From CAYNFR01 sp964616755 (GTDB lineage Bacteria; Bacteroidota; Bacteroidia; Chitinophagales; Saprospiraceae): a stretch of 64,000 nt of DNA. The first letter of the stretch is position 1. The number at the start of each line of letters is the position of its first letter. The stretch lies in the NCBI GenBank assembly GCA_964616755.1, contig CAZTSI010000002.1, positions 62,001 through 126,000 of the forward strand, written 5' to 3'. The position numbers were made by a program, and so were the translations under genes. Positions 45,044 to 54,293 of the stretch are shown piece after piece. Under the pieces are notes generated by a model. The model did not search any database. It saw only the letters and a list, made by a program, of their open reading frames with translations, and had not been told where the DNA came from.

Positions 45044-45397
45044 ATGTCTGAAGAGAGGTTATATGAACGCGCTCAGCGCAACGTGAAGAACCGCAAGCAT
45101 TTCTTGCGTCACGTTTTTGCATGGGTCATCATGAGTGTTTTTTTTATCCTTCTTAATTTATCTACATCAGATTACTTTTGGGCGATTTTCCCGATTCTAG
45201 GTTGGGGTATTGGCGTAGCTTTTCACGGCATACAAGTTTTTTCTGATGAATGGGAAAACGTGGAGATTGAAAAAGAATTTGAACGATTAAGACGAAAAGA
45301 CTCTGAAAAAATGGATTACGATTCTAACACATCATACACAGAGCAGCAGAAAGAAAATATGACTCCCCCTTCATGGCGTGAGCAAGATTTTGTATAA
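45044..45397 (+). CDS. 2TM-domain membrane protein
   Basis: 117 residues matching the short 2TM domain: RAQRNVKNRKHFLRHVFAWV, one helix to about residue 43, a turn, a second helix (FWAIFPILGWGIGVAFHGIQ), then a charged coil (EIEKEFERLRRK) and a polar tail. Such domains occur alone or attached to histidine kinases in Bacteroidota; no function is known. A TACCTTTG (-7 type) lies at 45032-45039, only 4 bases before the ATG, so the mRNA may be leaderless. Confidence 0.82.
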   Translation: MSEERLYERAQRNVKNRKHFLRHVFAWVIMSVFFILLNLSTSDYFWAIFPILGWGIGVAFHGIQVFSDEWENVEIEKEFERLRRKDSEKMDYDSNTSYTEQQKENMTPPSWREQDFV

Positions 45398-45464
45398 TCT
45401 TCGCTATATCGCTAAATTTTGTTGATTTTTCTTTAGTATTGGAACATAATAAGACATTCTTGTC

Positions 45465-46301
45465 ATGTACGACAAATATAAGGAGCGCGTTCACAGAATA
45501 ATATTCGAGTCGGAAACTTACTATGGTAAATTTTTCGATGTGTTGCTTTTGATCCTTATTGTTTTAAGCGTCATTTTGGTGGCACTAGAAACGGTAGCTA
45601 GTATTCACGATAACTGGGGTAAATACTTTCTTATTGCAGAGTGGACAATGACCGTCATTTTTACCCTTGAATACGTCTTGCGTATTTGGAGTACCCATAA
45701 ACCCATGAAATATGTAACTAGCTTTTTTGGGATCATAGACCTTATTTCGATCGTACCGACTTATCTGAGTGTAATCCTTACGGGGGCACATTCGTTAATG
45801 GTCATTAGGATTCTGCGATTACTGAGAATCTTCAGAGTTTTTAAGATGGCGCGTTATTTGGCGGCTGGTGAGTATATCGTACGATCTATTCGGCTTAGTG
45901 CCTCTAAAATTACGGTGTTCTTATTTTTTATTATACTAATGGTATGCATTTTTGGTGCAGTCATGTATTTAGTCGAAGGAAGTATTAATCCAGCCTTTGA
46001 CAGTATACCTCGGAGCATTTATTGGGCTATTGTTACGTTGACAACGGTTGGTTATGGTGATATTAGTCCGATGACACCTTTGGGTCAAATGGTCGCTAGT
46101 CTTATAATGATTATGGGATATGGGGTCATAGCAGTGCCAACAGGTATTGTGTCTACAGAAATGGCCAAGGTGAAAGTTAGAGAATTAATCAGTTCAGAAG
46201 TATGTAGGTGGTGCAGTCGAGAAGGACATGAATCAGATGCTATTTTTTGCAAATTTTGCGGTCATTCTTTGAAGGATAGTATCCCCATTGAACAAGGGTA
46301 A
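45465..46301 (+). CDS. Voltage-gated-type potassium channel with C-terminal zinc ribbon
   Basis: 278 residues: six membrane helices. S4 is arginine-rich (VIRILRLLRIFRVFKMARYL); the pore loop has the potassium selectivity filter in TLTTVGYGDISP (about 195). After S6 a short cytoplasmic tail ends in a treble of Cys pairs, C247-x2-C250 and C262-x2-C265, a zinc ribbon. The pore residues make it a K+ channel; the ribbon may sense metal or redox state or assemble the tetramer, which is inference. Sixty-eight bases after the 2TM gene. Confidence 0.88.
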   Translation: MYDKYKERVHRIIFESETYYGKFFDVLLLILIVLSVILVALETVASIHDNWGKYFLIAEWTMTVIFTLEYVLRIWSTHKPMKYVTSFFGIIDLISIVPTYLSVILTGAHSLMVIRILRLLRIFRVFKMARYLAAGEYIVRSIRLSASKITVFLFFIILMVCIFGAVMYLVEGSINPAFDSIPRSIYWAIVTLTTVGYGDISPMTPLGQMVASLIMIMGYGVIAVPTGIVSTEMAKVKVRELISSEVCRWCSREGHESDAIFCKFCGHSLKDSIPIEQG

Positions 46302-46617
46302 ATATCCTAATCCACCTAAACCTCAGCCCCAACTTTATACAAAGTGCGCAATCAATCGATCATGTTCTAATTATGGTTCTTTATTTTCTATGGAGACTCC
46401 AGATTCAAGAGCAGCTACGTAATAGCTTTGACAAAATGAATTATAGAAAATCTGATGTATGCATATTTAATATAAAATCATCTTGAAAGCCTGCATGGTT
46501 TCAACTTGACATATATAGCTTGTTAGTGATGAAAAGTCTGAGTATCGACATAAGGTCGCAATAAAATACCCCAAAAAGCAGTTAAATTTTTTCTTATCTT
46601 CGCAGCACTTTGCTGTT
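46302..46617 (+). other. Intergenic region before the PAP2 gene
   Basis: 316 bases. Only a TATCTTCG, one base off the -7 consensus, at 46595-46602 is of note, 16 bases before the next ATG. No hairpin with a T-run and no coding frame of any length seen. Confidence 0.3.
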
Positions 46618-47292
46618 ATGATAGAATTAGACCATAATAAAACCTTTGAGTCTTATAAAGTGCTAGACACCAATGAGACACTACGATGGGCTTTAATCTC
46701 GTCGACGTTCTTGGTCATTTTAGGCTTTCTTATCACCACACAATGGCTTCTTTTCAACGAAACTCGTTTGGGTTATTTTTTGTATGATCCAATCATAGCT
46801 AGCATTCCTGCCGTAAACTTGACGTCAGAGATATTCTTCACAACCTATGCGGCGATATTTATTGGTCTTTTATTCAGTCTACGCACTCCGTGGATGATGG
46901 TAAAGACGAATGTCAGTATTTTGGCACTGTTAGTGTTGCGCATGATTAGTATGTATCTTCTTCCCCTTGAACCACCCGTTGGAATTATACCTTTAGAAGA
47001 TGCCTTTTTGACTTCAACAGTATATGATCATCAAGTTTTGATGAAAGATTTATTCTTTTCAGGACATACTGCATCAATAGCAGTGCTCATTTTTTTAGTT
47101 GAAAAAAGAGTCCTTTCTATCCTTTTGTTCATAACGAGCTTGGCGGTAGGTACCATGTTGATTATACAGCATGTCCACTATACTATTGATGTATTAGCCG
47201 CTTTTGGCTTCGCTTGGATGGCTGCAAAAATGGGTCGCAACCTTACGGAACAATTGTTGATTTTCATTCGACTAGCTATTTCAACTAAGTAG
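46618..47292 (+). CDS. PAP2-type membrane protein of the sphingomyelin-synthase-like group
   Basis: 224 residues, about six membrane helices. The phosphatase/transferase motifs are FFSGHT (S148-G-H150-T) and HVHYTID (H187, D191), with the histidine-aspartate spacing of the catalytic triad in sphingomyelin synthases (His, His, Asp), rather than the SRxxxxxHxxxD of classic PAP2. It may thus transfer a phospho-head group to ceramide or diacylglycerol. Bacteroidota make sphingolipids, so this is plausible, but no other sphingolipid gene is nearby. Confidence 0.72.
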   Translation: MIELDHNKTFESYKVLDTNETLRWALISSTFLVILGFLITTQWLLFNETRLGYFLYDPIIASIPAVNLTSEIFFTTYAAIFIGLLFSLRTPWMMVKTNVSILALLVLRMISMYLLPLEPPVGIIPLEDAFLTSTVYDHQVLMKDLFFSGHTASIAVLIFLVEKRVLSILLFITSLAVGTMLIIQHVHYTIDVLAAFGFAWMAAKMGRNLTEQLLIFIRLAISTK

Positions 47293-47312
47293 GTTTGGCT
47301 ACTTTGACAAGG

Positions 47313-48809
47313 CTAATTTTTTCTTTCAAGCACTTCTACGTCTACACGCAAAGGTACATTGAGCTGAAAATCAAAAAGGGTCATCATTCTTATCCGATAA
47401 TGAATCTGCCATAGATCCCAAAGGACACTATAATAGTTCTCTTTTGCTGATGCATATTCTTGAATAGCAATATTGAGATTTGTTGCATCTTGAGTACCTA
47501 GCGTATACCGCTTTTTGGCAATGTCTTGTCTTTTCTCAGCGATTTGAAAGGCTCGTTCCGCCAAAATAAGTTGTTCTCGGACTAAATAGATTTGACTGGT
47601 GGCTAAATCAATCTCCCGCTCTAGGTTTATTCTTTCTTGTCTGACCTGTAGTTCTTCTAGTTCTAAATCACTTTTCGCAATTTCACGCTGAGACTTAGAG
47701 CGTCCCCAATCAGCAATAGGCACATTAAACGAAAGACGAACACTCTCTTGATCTTGCAGTCCTCTAAATGCATCGCCAAAGGATTGAGCCGTCTGCGTAA
47801 GTCCAAATCTACCTGTTAGTGAAATCTCTGGTCTATTCAGATACTTCGCTTGCTCCACTTCTAATTGCGCTTGTTTTATTCGTATTTCGAAGTCAGCAAT
47901 TTCACTTCTATGTTCTCGTGCATAATCAAGGGCTCTCTGAAATGACACATCATATGGCATAAGAATATCAGGGGGAATCAACACAAACAGCACTTGCTCC
48001 TCAAGGCCTAGATAATTGCGTAGACGTTCATTCTTGTCTTGCCGATCTTGTTCTAACCTGGCCACAAGGGCTCGCGAATTTTGTGCACTAAGTTGCACTT
48101 GTAGCATTTCTGTTTCGCCAATGCGCCCTAACCCAAAACGACCTTCAGCGATAATCGCCAAGCTATCTAGATATCTAAAATTATCACGAATTGTCTCCAA
48201 ATTTAGTTCGGTGAGATAAAGGTCGAAATAGCGATTGAGCACCTCAATAGCGATCATTTCATTCTCTTCTACTCGTCTCTTTCCCGCACGAGTATATTGC
48301 ATTTTTTGTAATTCTTGATTCCACTTGAATTGATTAAATGCAAATAATGGTTGGACGAATCCAATATTCAACGGTGCGCTGAGATAAGATGTGCTTTTAT
48401 TTTGAACATTCGTTGAAAATAAATCCAATCGCTGTATGTCGCTACCTAAAAAAACGCTCCCACCCGTTTTCATGATATTTTGTGTAATTTGTAAGCCCAA
48501 AGAATTACTCATAAAGGATCTATTAACAAAAGCTTCAGAACCATCAGGAAGAGTGATGGAACTTATAGATCGGTTCAGGCTTGGTAGATCACCATTCAAG
48601 CTCAACTGAGGCTTAAAAAACGACTTAAAAGCGACGTATCGCCAATATTGATTTTTAAGTCTAGTTTCTGATAACAACGCTGCACTACTCCCGTCTTGTG
48701 CTCTTTGTATTAACTCTAACAAGCCCACCTCAACAGTGGTCTGAGCTGGCAGTACCAAAAAATTTATCGCAATAAGAAATACAAATAAGCTCACGCGTGT
48801 CAGTTTCAT
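47313..48809 (-). CDS. TolC-family outer-membrane efflux protein
   Basis: 498 residues with a signal peptide (LPAQTTVEVG after cleavage) and two repeats of long alpha-helical coiled coil and beta strands, as in the OEP fold. Typical pieces are YTRAGKRRVEENEMIAIEVL, GETEMLQVQLSAQNSRALVA and VEQAKYLNRPEISLTGRF. Forms the channel through the outer membrane for the adaptor and permease encoded upstream. Third gene of the operon, 32 bases after the permease gene. Confidence 0.9.
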   Translation of the reverse strand: MKLTRVSLFVFLIAINFLVLPAQTTVEVGLLELIQRAQDGSSAALLSETRLKNQYWRYVAFKSFFKPQLSLNGDLPSLNRSISSITLPDGSEAFVNRSFMSNSLGLQITQNIMKTGGSVFLGSDIQRLDLFSTNVQNKSTSYLSAPLNIGFVQPLFAFNQFKWNQELQKMQYTRAGKRRVEENEMIAIEVLNRYFDLYLTELNLETIRDNFRYLDSLAIIAEGRFGLGRIGETEMLQVQLSAQNSRALVARLEQDRQDKNERLRNYLGLEEQVLFVLIPPDILMPYDVSFQRALDYAREHRSEIADFEIRIKQAQLEVEQAKYLNRPEISLTGRFGLTQTAQSFGDAFRGLQDQESVRLSFNVPIADWGRSKSQREIAKSDLELEELQVRQERINLEREIDLATSQIYLVREQLILAERAFQIAEKRQDIAKKRYTLGTQDATNLNIAIQEYASAKENYYSVLWDLWQIHYRIRMMTLFDFQLNVPLRVDVEVLERKN

Positions 48810-48841
48810 AATAGAGATTTAACGTTTTTTCATATCTAGAC

Positions 48842-50161
48842 TTATGACCTAATGGCTGTTATTGGATCCAATTTAGCCGCCTTCATTGCTGGCACAATGC
48901 CAAAAAATAATCCTACGCAAAAGGATATCATAAAAGATAATACGATAGAGCTAGTCGAAACGACCGCAGTAATAGCGGCATACTGGGCAATGATTTTTGC
49001 ACCAATGACTCCTAATAAAATACCTAAAACTCCGCCTACAAGACTAATCAACACTGCTTCAAGCAAGAATTGTGTAATGACATCCTTTCGTTTAGCGCCA
49101 AGAGAGCGGCGCACCCCTATTTCCTTTATCCTTTCTAAAACACTTGACAACATAATATTCATTATACCGATGCCCCCGACCAATAATGAAATACCTGCAA
49201 TAATGGCAAGGACAAGGTTCAGCGTCTCTTGTGTATCTTGCTGTTGTTTAATGAGTAATTCGGGCACCTCTATACTGAAGTCAGCCACATTGTTGTGCTT
49301 GCGATCTAAAATCCTTTTTGCTAAAGCCGCATTAATTTGTATTCGTTCTATATCACTGACTTTGAGTACCAGGCGATCAATTTGGTGATAATTATTCGCT
49401 TTATTTTCTTCATTGTCGTTACTTTTTATACTCTCCTTACTTACATATGCGCGATCTTCAACCCGCAAAAAATAAGTGTTAACGGGTATGAAAATATCTT
49501 CTGAGTATTTTGATACGTTCAATTTTTCGAGGGCAGACTCTTCGATAAGTCGCTTTTTTAGTATACCAACTACTTTATAACTAACTTTATTAGATTTGAC
49601 AAATTCCCCTATTGGGTTACGACCAAGAAAAAGTCGTTTTGCCAAGTCAGCGCCTAAAATACACACGTTTGCACCATCTAATTGAATTTCATTAAATCGA
49701 CCTCCTTCTTCAATTTGTAAATTGTTTATGTCAAAAAAGTCATTATTAACTCCATGACATATTGCATTGAATGTATTTTCTCCGCTAATGATCTTAACAT
49801 TTTTGTTAATCTCTATTGATATGGCCGTTATGTCTGGCATGAGCTCCTTCAAAGCTTCTACGTCATTCATATGTAGGCCTAGGCTAAATTTTTTAGATGC
49901 CTCTGCGCTTGACAGTGTATTCGTTTCGCCATCTTTATCCTCTTGAGAAAGCTGTACGGAGGTAACAACAATATTATTGGTGCCGATGATTTCTAATTGT
50001 GCTAGGATGGACTGCTTTGCGCCATTTCCAATAGCAAGCATAGTAATCACTGCACTTACACCAAAAATAATACCCAAGGCAGTTAACAAGGATCTTATCT
50101 TGTTTTGATTAAGAGCTGTAATTGCAATTTCTAAACTATTCAAAAACCAAACAGGTAGCAT
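48842..50161 (-). CDS. MacB/FtsX-type ABC transporter permease
   Basis: 439 residues: an N-terminal membrane helix (LRSLLTALGIIFGVSAVITML), a large MacB_PCD periplasmic domain (about 50-290), and three C-terminal helices with the FtsX signature (GGIGIMNIMLSSVLERIKEIGVRRSLGAKR). No ATP-binding domain is fused, so an ATPase must come from elsewhere. Thirteen bases after the adaptor gene. Confidence 0.9.
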   Translation of the reverse strand: MLPVWFLNSLEIAITALNQNKIRSLLTALGIIFGVSAVITMLAIGNGAKQSILAQLEIIGTNNIVVTSVQLSQEDKDGETNTLSSAEASKKFSLGLHMNDVEALKELMPDITAISIEINKNVKIISGENTFNAICHGVNNDFFDINNLQIEEGGRFNEIQLDGANVCILGADLAKRLFLGRNPIGEFVKSNKVSYKVVGILKKRLIEESALEKLNVSKYSEDIFIPVNTYFLRVEDRAYVSKESIKSNDNEENKANNYHQIDRLVLKVSDIERIQINAALAKRILDRKHNNVADFSIEVPELLIKQQQDTQETLNLVLAIIAGISLLVGGIGIMNIMLSSVLERIKEIGVRRSLGAKRKDVITQFLLEAVLISLVGGVLGILLGVIGAKIIAQYAAITAVVSTSSIVLSFMISFCVGLFFGIVPAMKAAKLDPITAIRS

Positions 50162-50174
50162 ACTTTAGCATTTA

Positions 50175-51560
50175 CTAACCTCCAATGATAATCATATTAG
50201 ATCCACCAAAATCCATATTCGCAGGCCCATCATCTGGTTTGATCTTTTGAAGATTTTGAAGGTCGTAAGCCTTTTTTGCCTCTTGCCAATTTCTAATTCG
50301 CTCAATGGCTTGATCGCGAAGTGTGAGATTTAAATATTGAGTTTCAATATATTTACTTTCTGGTTTAGTCAACAAAATTTCATCATTGACATCTAGACCT
50401 GCTGCAATAATAATATGATCTTGGTTGTATGGACCAGGCAACACTTCTTGCATAACTATATTTCCATCAACCCTTTTATACACATAACTTATACTATCAG
50501 AATAGTACGCGTCCAAAGGAATTGACAAGACTTCATTATATTCATATATAATGATTTCATTTGTCGTGCTCATGGCGGGGCGCATGACTTCATCAAATTC
50601 GTTCACCTCTATTGTTACCTCAAAAACTTTTGCGTCTTGATTACGTAATTCTTGACCTATGTTAGCCACATTGGTAATTTGACCTGAAAAGGACTTTTCA
50701 GGAAATGCATCTAACTTTATCTTGACCAGCTGTCCTTTGGTTATTTGGCTTATATCTACCTCATTAACATAAGCTATGGTTATCATCTTAGACAAATCTG
50801 GCAACTCCGCAACGACTGAATTCCAGGCGCTTACTTGTGAGCCGGGGCCCTTCTTTCCTTCCCACGAACTGGCATAAATTAACATGCCATCTTCGGGGGC
50901 CATAATCGAAAACTGTGCACTTAAAGTGGACATCGTATTGAGCTTAGTATTGAGCTGCTTCAAATTGGTTGCAACTTCTAAGACTTTTGCATCATTCTGG
51001 ATTCGGATAAGCTCCATTTTACTGCGCAATTGGCGAAGATTTCTCTCCGACTTTTCTAATGTAAGTTTTGACTGATCAAGCACCATCTGGGATTCATAAA
51101 TATTCTTTTCCATTTCGAGCCTTTCGGTTTGAATATTGAATTCAATATCAGCTATTTGATCTCGGATTTCCTTAATCGATATGGCTGTATCTATCATCGT
51201 TTGATCAAGGCGCGTTTGTTCCTTTTCAATTTCTGAGGTAACAGTTTGCATTTGATTTGCTAATTCTGTGCGCTCAAGACTCCCAATATAGTCACCTTTC
51301 TTTACTGTTGTACCTTCAGGAATTAAATCCTTGATGCTCGTTTGCCAAATTCCTGCAGCATTCATGCCGTCAGGCGCGCGAATTTTTAAGGACTTCTTCG
51401 CTTTCAATTCACCACTCGCATGAATCGATTGCTTAAAAATCTCTGTGCTTGGATTGGTTGTTATATAATTTACTTTCGCCACTGTGCCACGGCTAATATA
51501 ATACCAAGCCAAAGCGGCAATAACGACGCCCCCTATCCCGTATACAATTCTTTTATTCAT
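50175..51560 (-). CDS. Periplasmic adaptor (HlyD/MacA-type membrane fusion protein)
   Basis: 461 residues: an uncleaved N-terminal membrane helix, a lipoyl-like segment, a long coiled coil (TSEIEKEQTRLDQTM to MELIRIQNDAKVLEV), then beta-barrel and membrane-proximal domains (VNEVDISQITKGQLVKIKLD). It ends with a short glycine-rich tail (NMDFGGSNMIIIGG). Connects the MacB-type permease to the TolC-family channel. First gene of the operon. Confidence 0.88.
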   Translation of the reverse strand: MNKRIVYGIGGVVIAALAWYYISRGTVAKVNYITTNPSTEIFKQSIHASGELKAKKSLKIRAPDGMNAAGIWQTSIKDLIPEGTTVKKGDYIGSLERTELANQMQTVTSEIEKEQTRLDQTMIDTAISIKEIRDQIADIEFNIQTERLEMEKNIYESQMVLDQSKLTLEKSERNLRQLRSKMELIRIQNDAKVLEVATNLKQLNTKLNTMSTLSAQFSIMAPEDGMLIYASSWEGKKGPGSQVSAWNSVVAELPDLSKMITIAYVNEVDISQITKGQLVKIKLDAFPEKSFSGQITNVANIGQELRNQDAKVFEVTIEVNEFDEVMRPAMSTTNEIIIYEYNEVLSIPLDAYYSDSISYVYKRVDGNIVMQEVLPGPYNQDHIIIAAGLDVNDEILLTKPESKYIETQYLNLTLRDQAIERIRNWQEAKKAYDLQNLQKIKPDDGPANMDFGGSNMIIIGG

Positions 51561-51738
51561 ACTACACTATTTTAATATTGGGTTTGCCTTAAAACGTTTC
51601 CTTCTCGCCATTTGTGATTTACAACCTAACATCACCATCTAACATCGGATATCTCTATCGACAAAATCTCATATAGTTATAGCACAACTCGATAAAAATA
51701 CAAATGCCAACCAGCCCCTAAACATTCAAGTGCTTTCG

Positions 51739-51746
51739 CAAAAGTA
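51739..51746 (-). promoter_or_regulatory. Possible -7 element of the export operon
   Basis: TACTTTTG on the minus strand matches TAnnTTTG in the 282-base gap after the helicase gene. No -33 TTG at the right distance. A 7-base inverted repeat (TATGGTT 51755-51761, AACCATA 51784-51790) lies just upstream and could be an operator. Confidence 0.32.
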
Positions 51747-51842
51747 TCCTTAATTATGGTTCCTTTTACTAACGAATTGTTAAAACCATAAAGTACTTAG
51801 ATTCCGAATATCAAAAGGAATTCATTTTCTACCTGCTAAAAC

Positions 51843-53657
51843 TCATTGACCCTTGCTTAGCCGATCTGCTAGCAATAACAGAAAATGCAGGCAAGCTTTG
51901 TATAACTTTACTTTATCATTTGTGATATCCTGCGTCAACCCAGCAATTTGCACTGTTGCTAGAAATTTATGATCATGTATCCATTCATAGCGACTGTTGA
52001 GTTCTGGAAACAAGCGCTTAAGACTGTCAAATCGATAAAATATCAATTGATCCATTGCTTGCCGCAACATCGGTTCAGACCAAATGTCTAAACAATTAAA
52101 AAGAGGAGTATCCTGATTTCCGGACTCAAGCTCAACGAATCGCGCAAATATCGGTAAGGATGTATATCTTACGCCGCTTGTATCTATTGTCGGTATTTGC
52201 GTTTGTTCTCCTTTAGGCGCTATTAATCCAACATCTTTTAAGGTTTGATGCAGAGCGTCTATATAGCTTATCGATTCATCCGTATGATAATATAAGGTCT
52301 CACAAATATTGAGTGGATGATCAGTTTCTTGATCAAATTTTCGTTGGAAAGTTGGCTGCGCACCTTTCCACCTAAAAGGAAAATATCGCGCACCACGTCC
52401 AATCAATTGAGCTTCTGATAAAGTGGATATTTGGTTGTCCCTTATGCTTTTTGATGATGTTGTATACAACTTGACTATGTCGAATAAATTTAGAACATCC
52501 CAGCCCTCATTTAACTTATCCACAGCGAAAATCAATCGGTACTTATTGTCCTTATCCTCTAATGTATTCAACAATAATTGTTGACCTTCAGACTCATCTT
52601 TACTGTTAACCACTAAAGTATTTTGTGGTGTAAAACGTTTTCTGACTTTATCTATCCACTCTTCCATAGGCATACTAGAAAACATTGCTTCCAATGAAAT
52701 TTGTGCCGACAGAAGCGCTGCTATGTGCGTCCACTTCTTGATGGTCAGTCGATCTATATTTTCAAAAAAATCATAATAAGCCCTATTGCTTTCAGAAATC
52801 GTTCTTGATTTCAGTAATAGAACTGGCTTACAGTCAATATCATGTTGACTAAACATTACCTCCCGATATATCTGCAAGAGACATGCACTAAAGGCTCGAT
52901 CTATGACAGATACATCCAGTTGCAAGACACGTACATTTTTTGAATATCCATCTTGTCGAAAACTTTTCAACGGATAGTCGAAAATGATTTTATCGGTATA
53001 TTTTTTTGCAATTGCGTCATGCGATAGCTCGGCTGTGGCCGTAAATTCAAGCATCACATTCTTACGATTCAAACGAAAAAGATCCATTACAGTTGACTCC
53101 CAAGTTGGGCCTTCCACCATTTTAGTTGCTTTAGTTGATACGTTTATATGATGTGCCTCGTCTGACAAAACCACCAAAGGCATCTTCGTCAATTGGTCAA
53201 ACGTGAGCATATTTTCTTTTGGGAGCATTTTAAGACTGTGTAATCCCTGTACAGTGGAGAATAGTATCTCTGCATCCGAGCCCTTTCGAGGATGAAATGC
53301 GTGCACTTCCTTTACTTTAAGCGATATTCCGCCTATCTCAAGCCCACTTTTATTAAACAAATATTTTGTAGCTTGACTGTGTAGAAAGTTCATCTTAGTT
53401 TTTTCTACAATACTGGTGCTACTAACTACAAAAACGAAACGTCTAAAACCTCTTTGATACAATTCAAGTATTGCTGCTGCCATTATCAGCGTCTTTCCAC
53501 TACCTGTTGCCATATGAAACAGACCATGCTTTGGCTCGGCGGAATCTGAATTCAAAAAATAAATCAACTTTTGAATTGCCTTTGCTTGATATGGGCGCAA
53601 TGGAAATTGTGCATTCAAATTTTGCGCTATATGCAATGGAATTATCAGCTCTTGCAC
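51843..53657 (-). CDS. Type III-like restriction helicase subunit (DEAH)
   Basis: 604 residues, SF2 helicase: Walker A A50-TGSGKT, Walker B D166-E-A-H, and a second RecA-like lobe ending in LIGRGARYFPFR. About 200 further residues follow without a recognisable endonuclease domain; full-length type III Res proteins are near 900-1000 residues. The start shown is a GTG at 53657. A better-placed ATG pair (53692, 53689), one base after the stop of the gene upstream, lies in another frame and is separated from this one by an A6 tract. The translocating motor of the system made with the two genes upstream. Confidence 0.8.
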   Translation of the reverse strand: MQELIIPLHIAQNLNAQFPLRPYQAKAIQKLIYFLNSDSAEPKHGLFHMATGSGKTLIMAAAILELYQRGFRRFVFVVSSTSIVEKTKMNFLHSQATKYLFNKSGLEIGGISLKVKEVHAFHPRKGSDAEILFSTVQGLHSLKMLPKENMLTFDQLTKMPLVVLSDEAHHINVSTKATKMVEGPTWESTVMDLFRLNRKNVMLEFTATAELSHDAIAKKYTDKIIFDYPLKSFRQDGYSKNVRVLQLDVSVIDRAFSACLLQIYREVMFSQHDIDCKPVLLLKSRTISESNRAYYDFFENIDRLTIKKWTHIAALLSAQISLEAMFSSMPMEEWIDKVRKRFTPQNTLVVNSKDESEGQQLLLNTLEDKDNKYRLIFAVDKLNEGWDVLNLFDIVKLYTTSSKSIRDNQISTLSEAQLIGRGARYFPFRWKGAQPTFQRKFDQETDHPLNICETLYYHTDESISYIDALHQTLKDVGLIAPKGEQTQIPTIDTSGVRYTSLPIFARFVELESGNQDTPLFNCLDIWSEPMLRQAMDQLIFYRFDSLKRLFPELNSRYEWIHDHKFLATVQIAGLTQDITNDKVKLYKACLHFLLLLADRLSKGQ

Positions 53658-53693
53658 CTCACAATTATTTTTTGGCCAGCGTCATTCATCATA

Positions 53694-54293
53694 CTAAAGA
53701 GATTTATTAAAGCCAAAGCTTTCAATAACAATTCTATCTCCCCACAGAGAGCGCATCTGCTCTATATCAATAACGACAAAGCTTGATGAGCCATCTTTAT
53801 TATGTTTAATAGGGCATTCTATATAATCTTCGATAATTTTAGAACTTCTACTTCCAGTATCAACGATACGAATTTTGCCATTTTCAATATTTTTGTACAA
53901 AGCATCCGTATCAATTAGGGCCCATTTTGTAAAGGCTGTATTCGTCTGCAAAGAATCTTTATTGCCATTTGTTATGCCATACAAAAAATATTGAGCCTTT
54001 AATTTAAAATATTCACTCAACACTCTGTCACTGTGCTTGTTTTGGTCACGGCGATAACGTATTGTAAAATCTTGAAAGGACTGATAGGCACTTTCTCTAA
54101 ACCTTTCTTGTACAGAAAAATACTGATCCTGAAATTTAAACACATAATCTACCCCCTTATTTATATCGATTTCTGTAGCTCTTCTCAATTGCATTGGTAC
54201 AGGCATCCATTGCATCGGTGCATAAATATTAGGCAATGCCAATTTTTGATGTACATAATTTGTAAACTCTCTATCGTGATGATATGCACTCAT
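53694..54293 (-). CDS. Unknown protein of the restriction operon, candidate separate nuclease subunit
   Basis: 199 residues, soluble, no signal. I recognise no named family. Residues 40-66 (TEIDINKGVDYVFKF, then FSVQERFR) resemble the core of a PD-(D/E)xK nuclease: an acid at D49 in a beta-strand, then a strand with Q62-E63-R64. Its start overlaps the methyltransferase stop as ATGA, and it ends just before the helicase gene. Since the helicase lacks a nuclease domain, this protein may supply it. The motif reading is tentative. Confidence 0.55.
   Translation of the reverse strand: MSAYHHDREFTNYVHQKLALPNIYAPMQWMPVPMQLRRATEIDINKGVDYVFKFQDQYFSVQERFRESAYQSFQDFTIRYRRDQNKHSDRVLSEYFKLKAQYFLYGITNGNKDSLQTNTAFTKWALIDTDALYKNIENGKIRIVDTGSRSSKIIEDYIECPIKHNKDGSSSFVVIDIEQMRSLWGDRIVIESFGFNKSL

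Noticed and set aside
48852..49388. Long open frame on the plus strand opposite the MacB-type permease gene
   Set aside because: It is antisense to a gene with clear family motifs; its protein has no recognisable features and arises from codon bias of the real gene.
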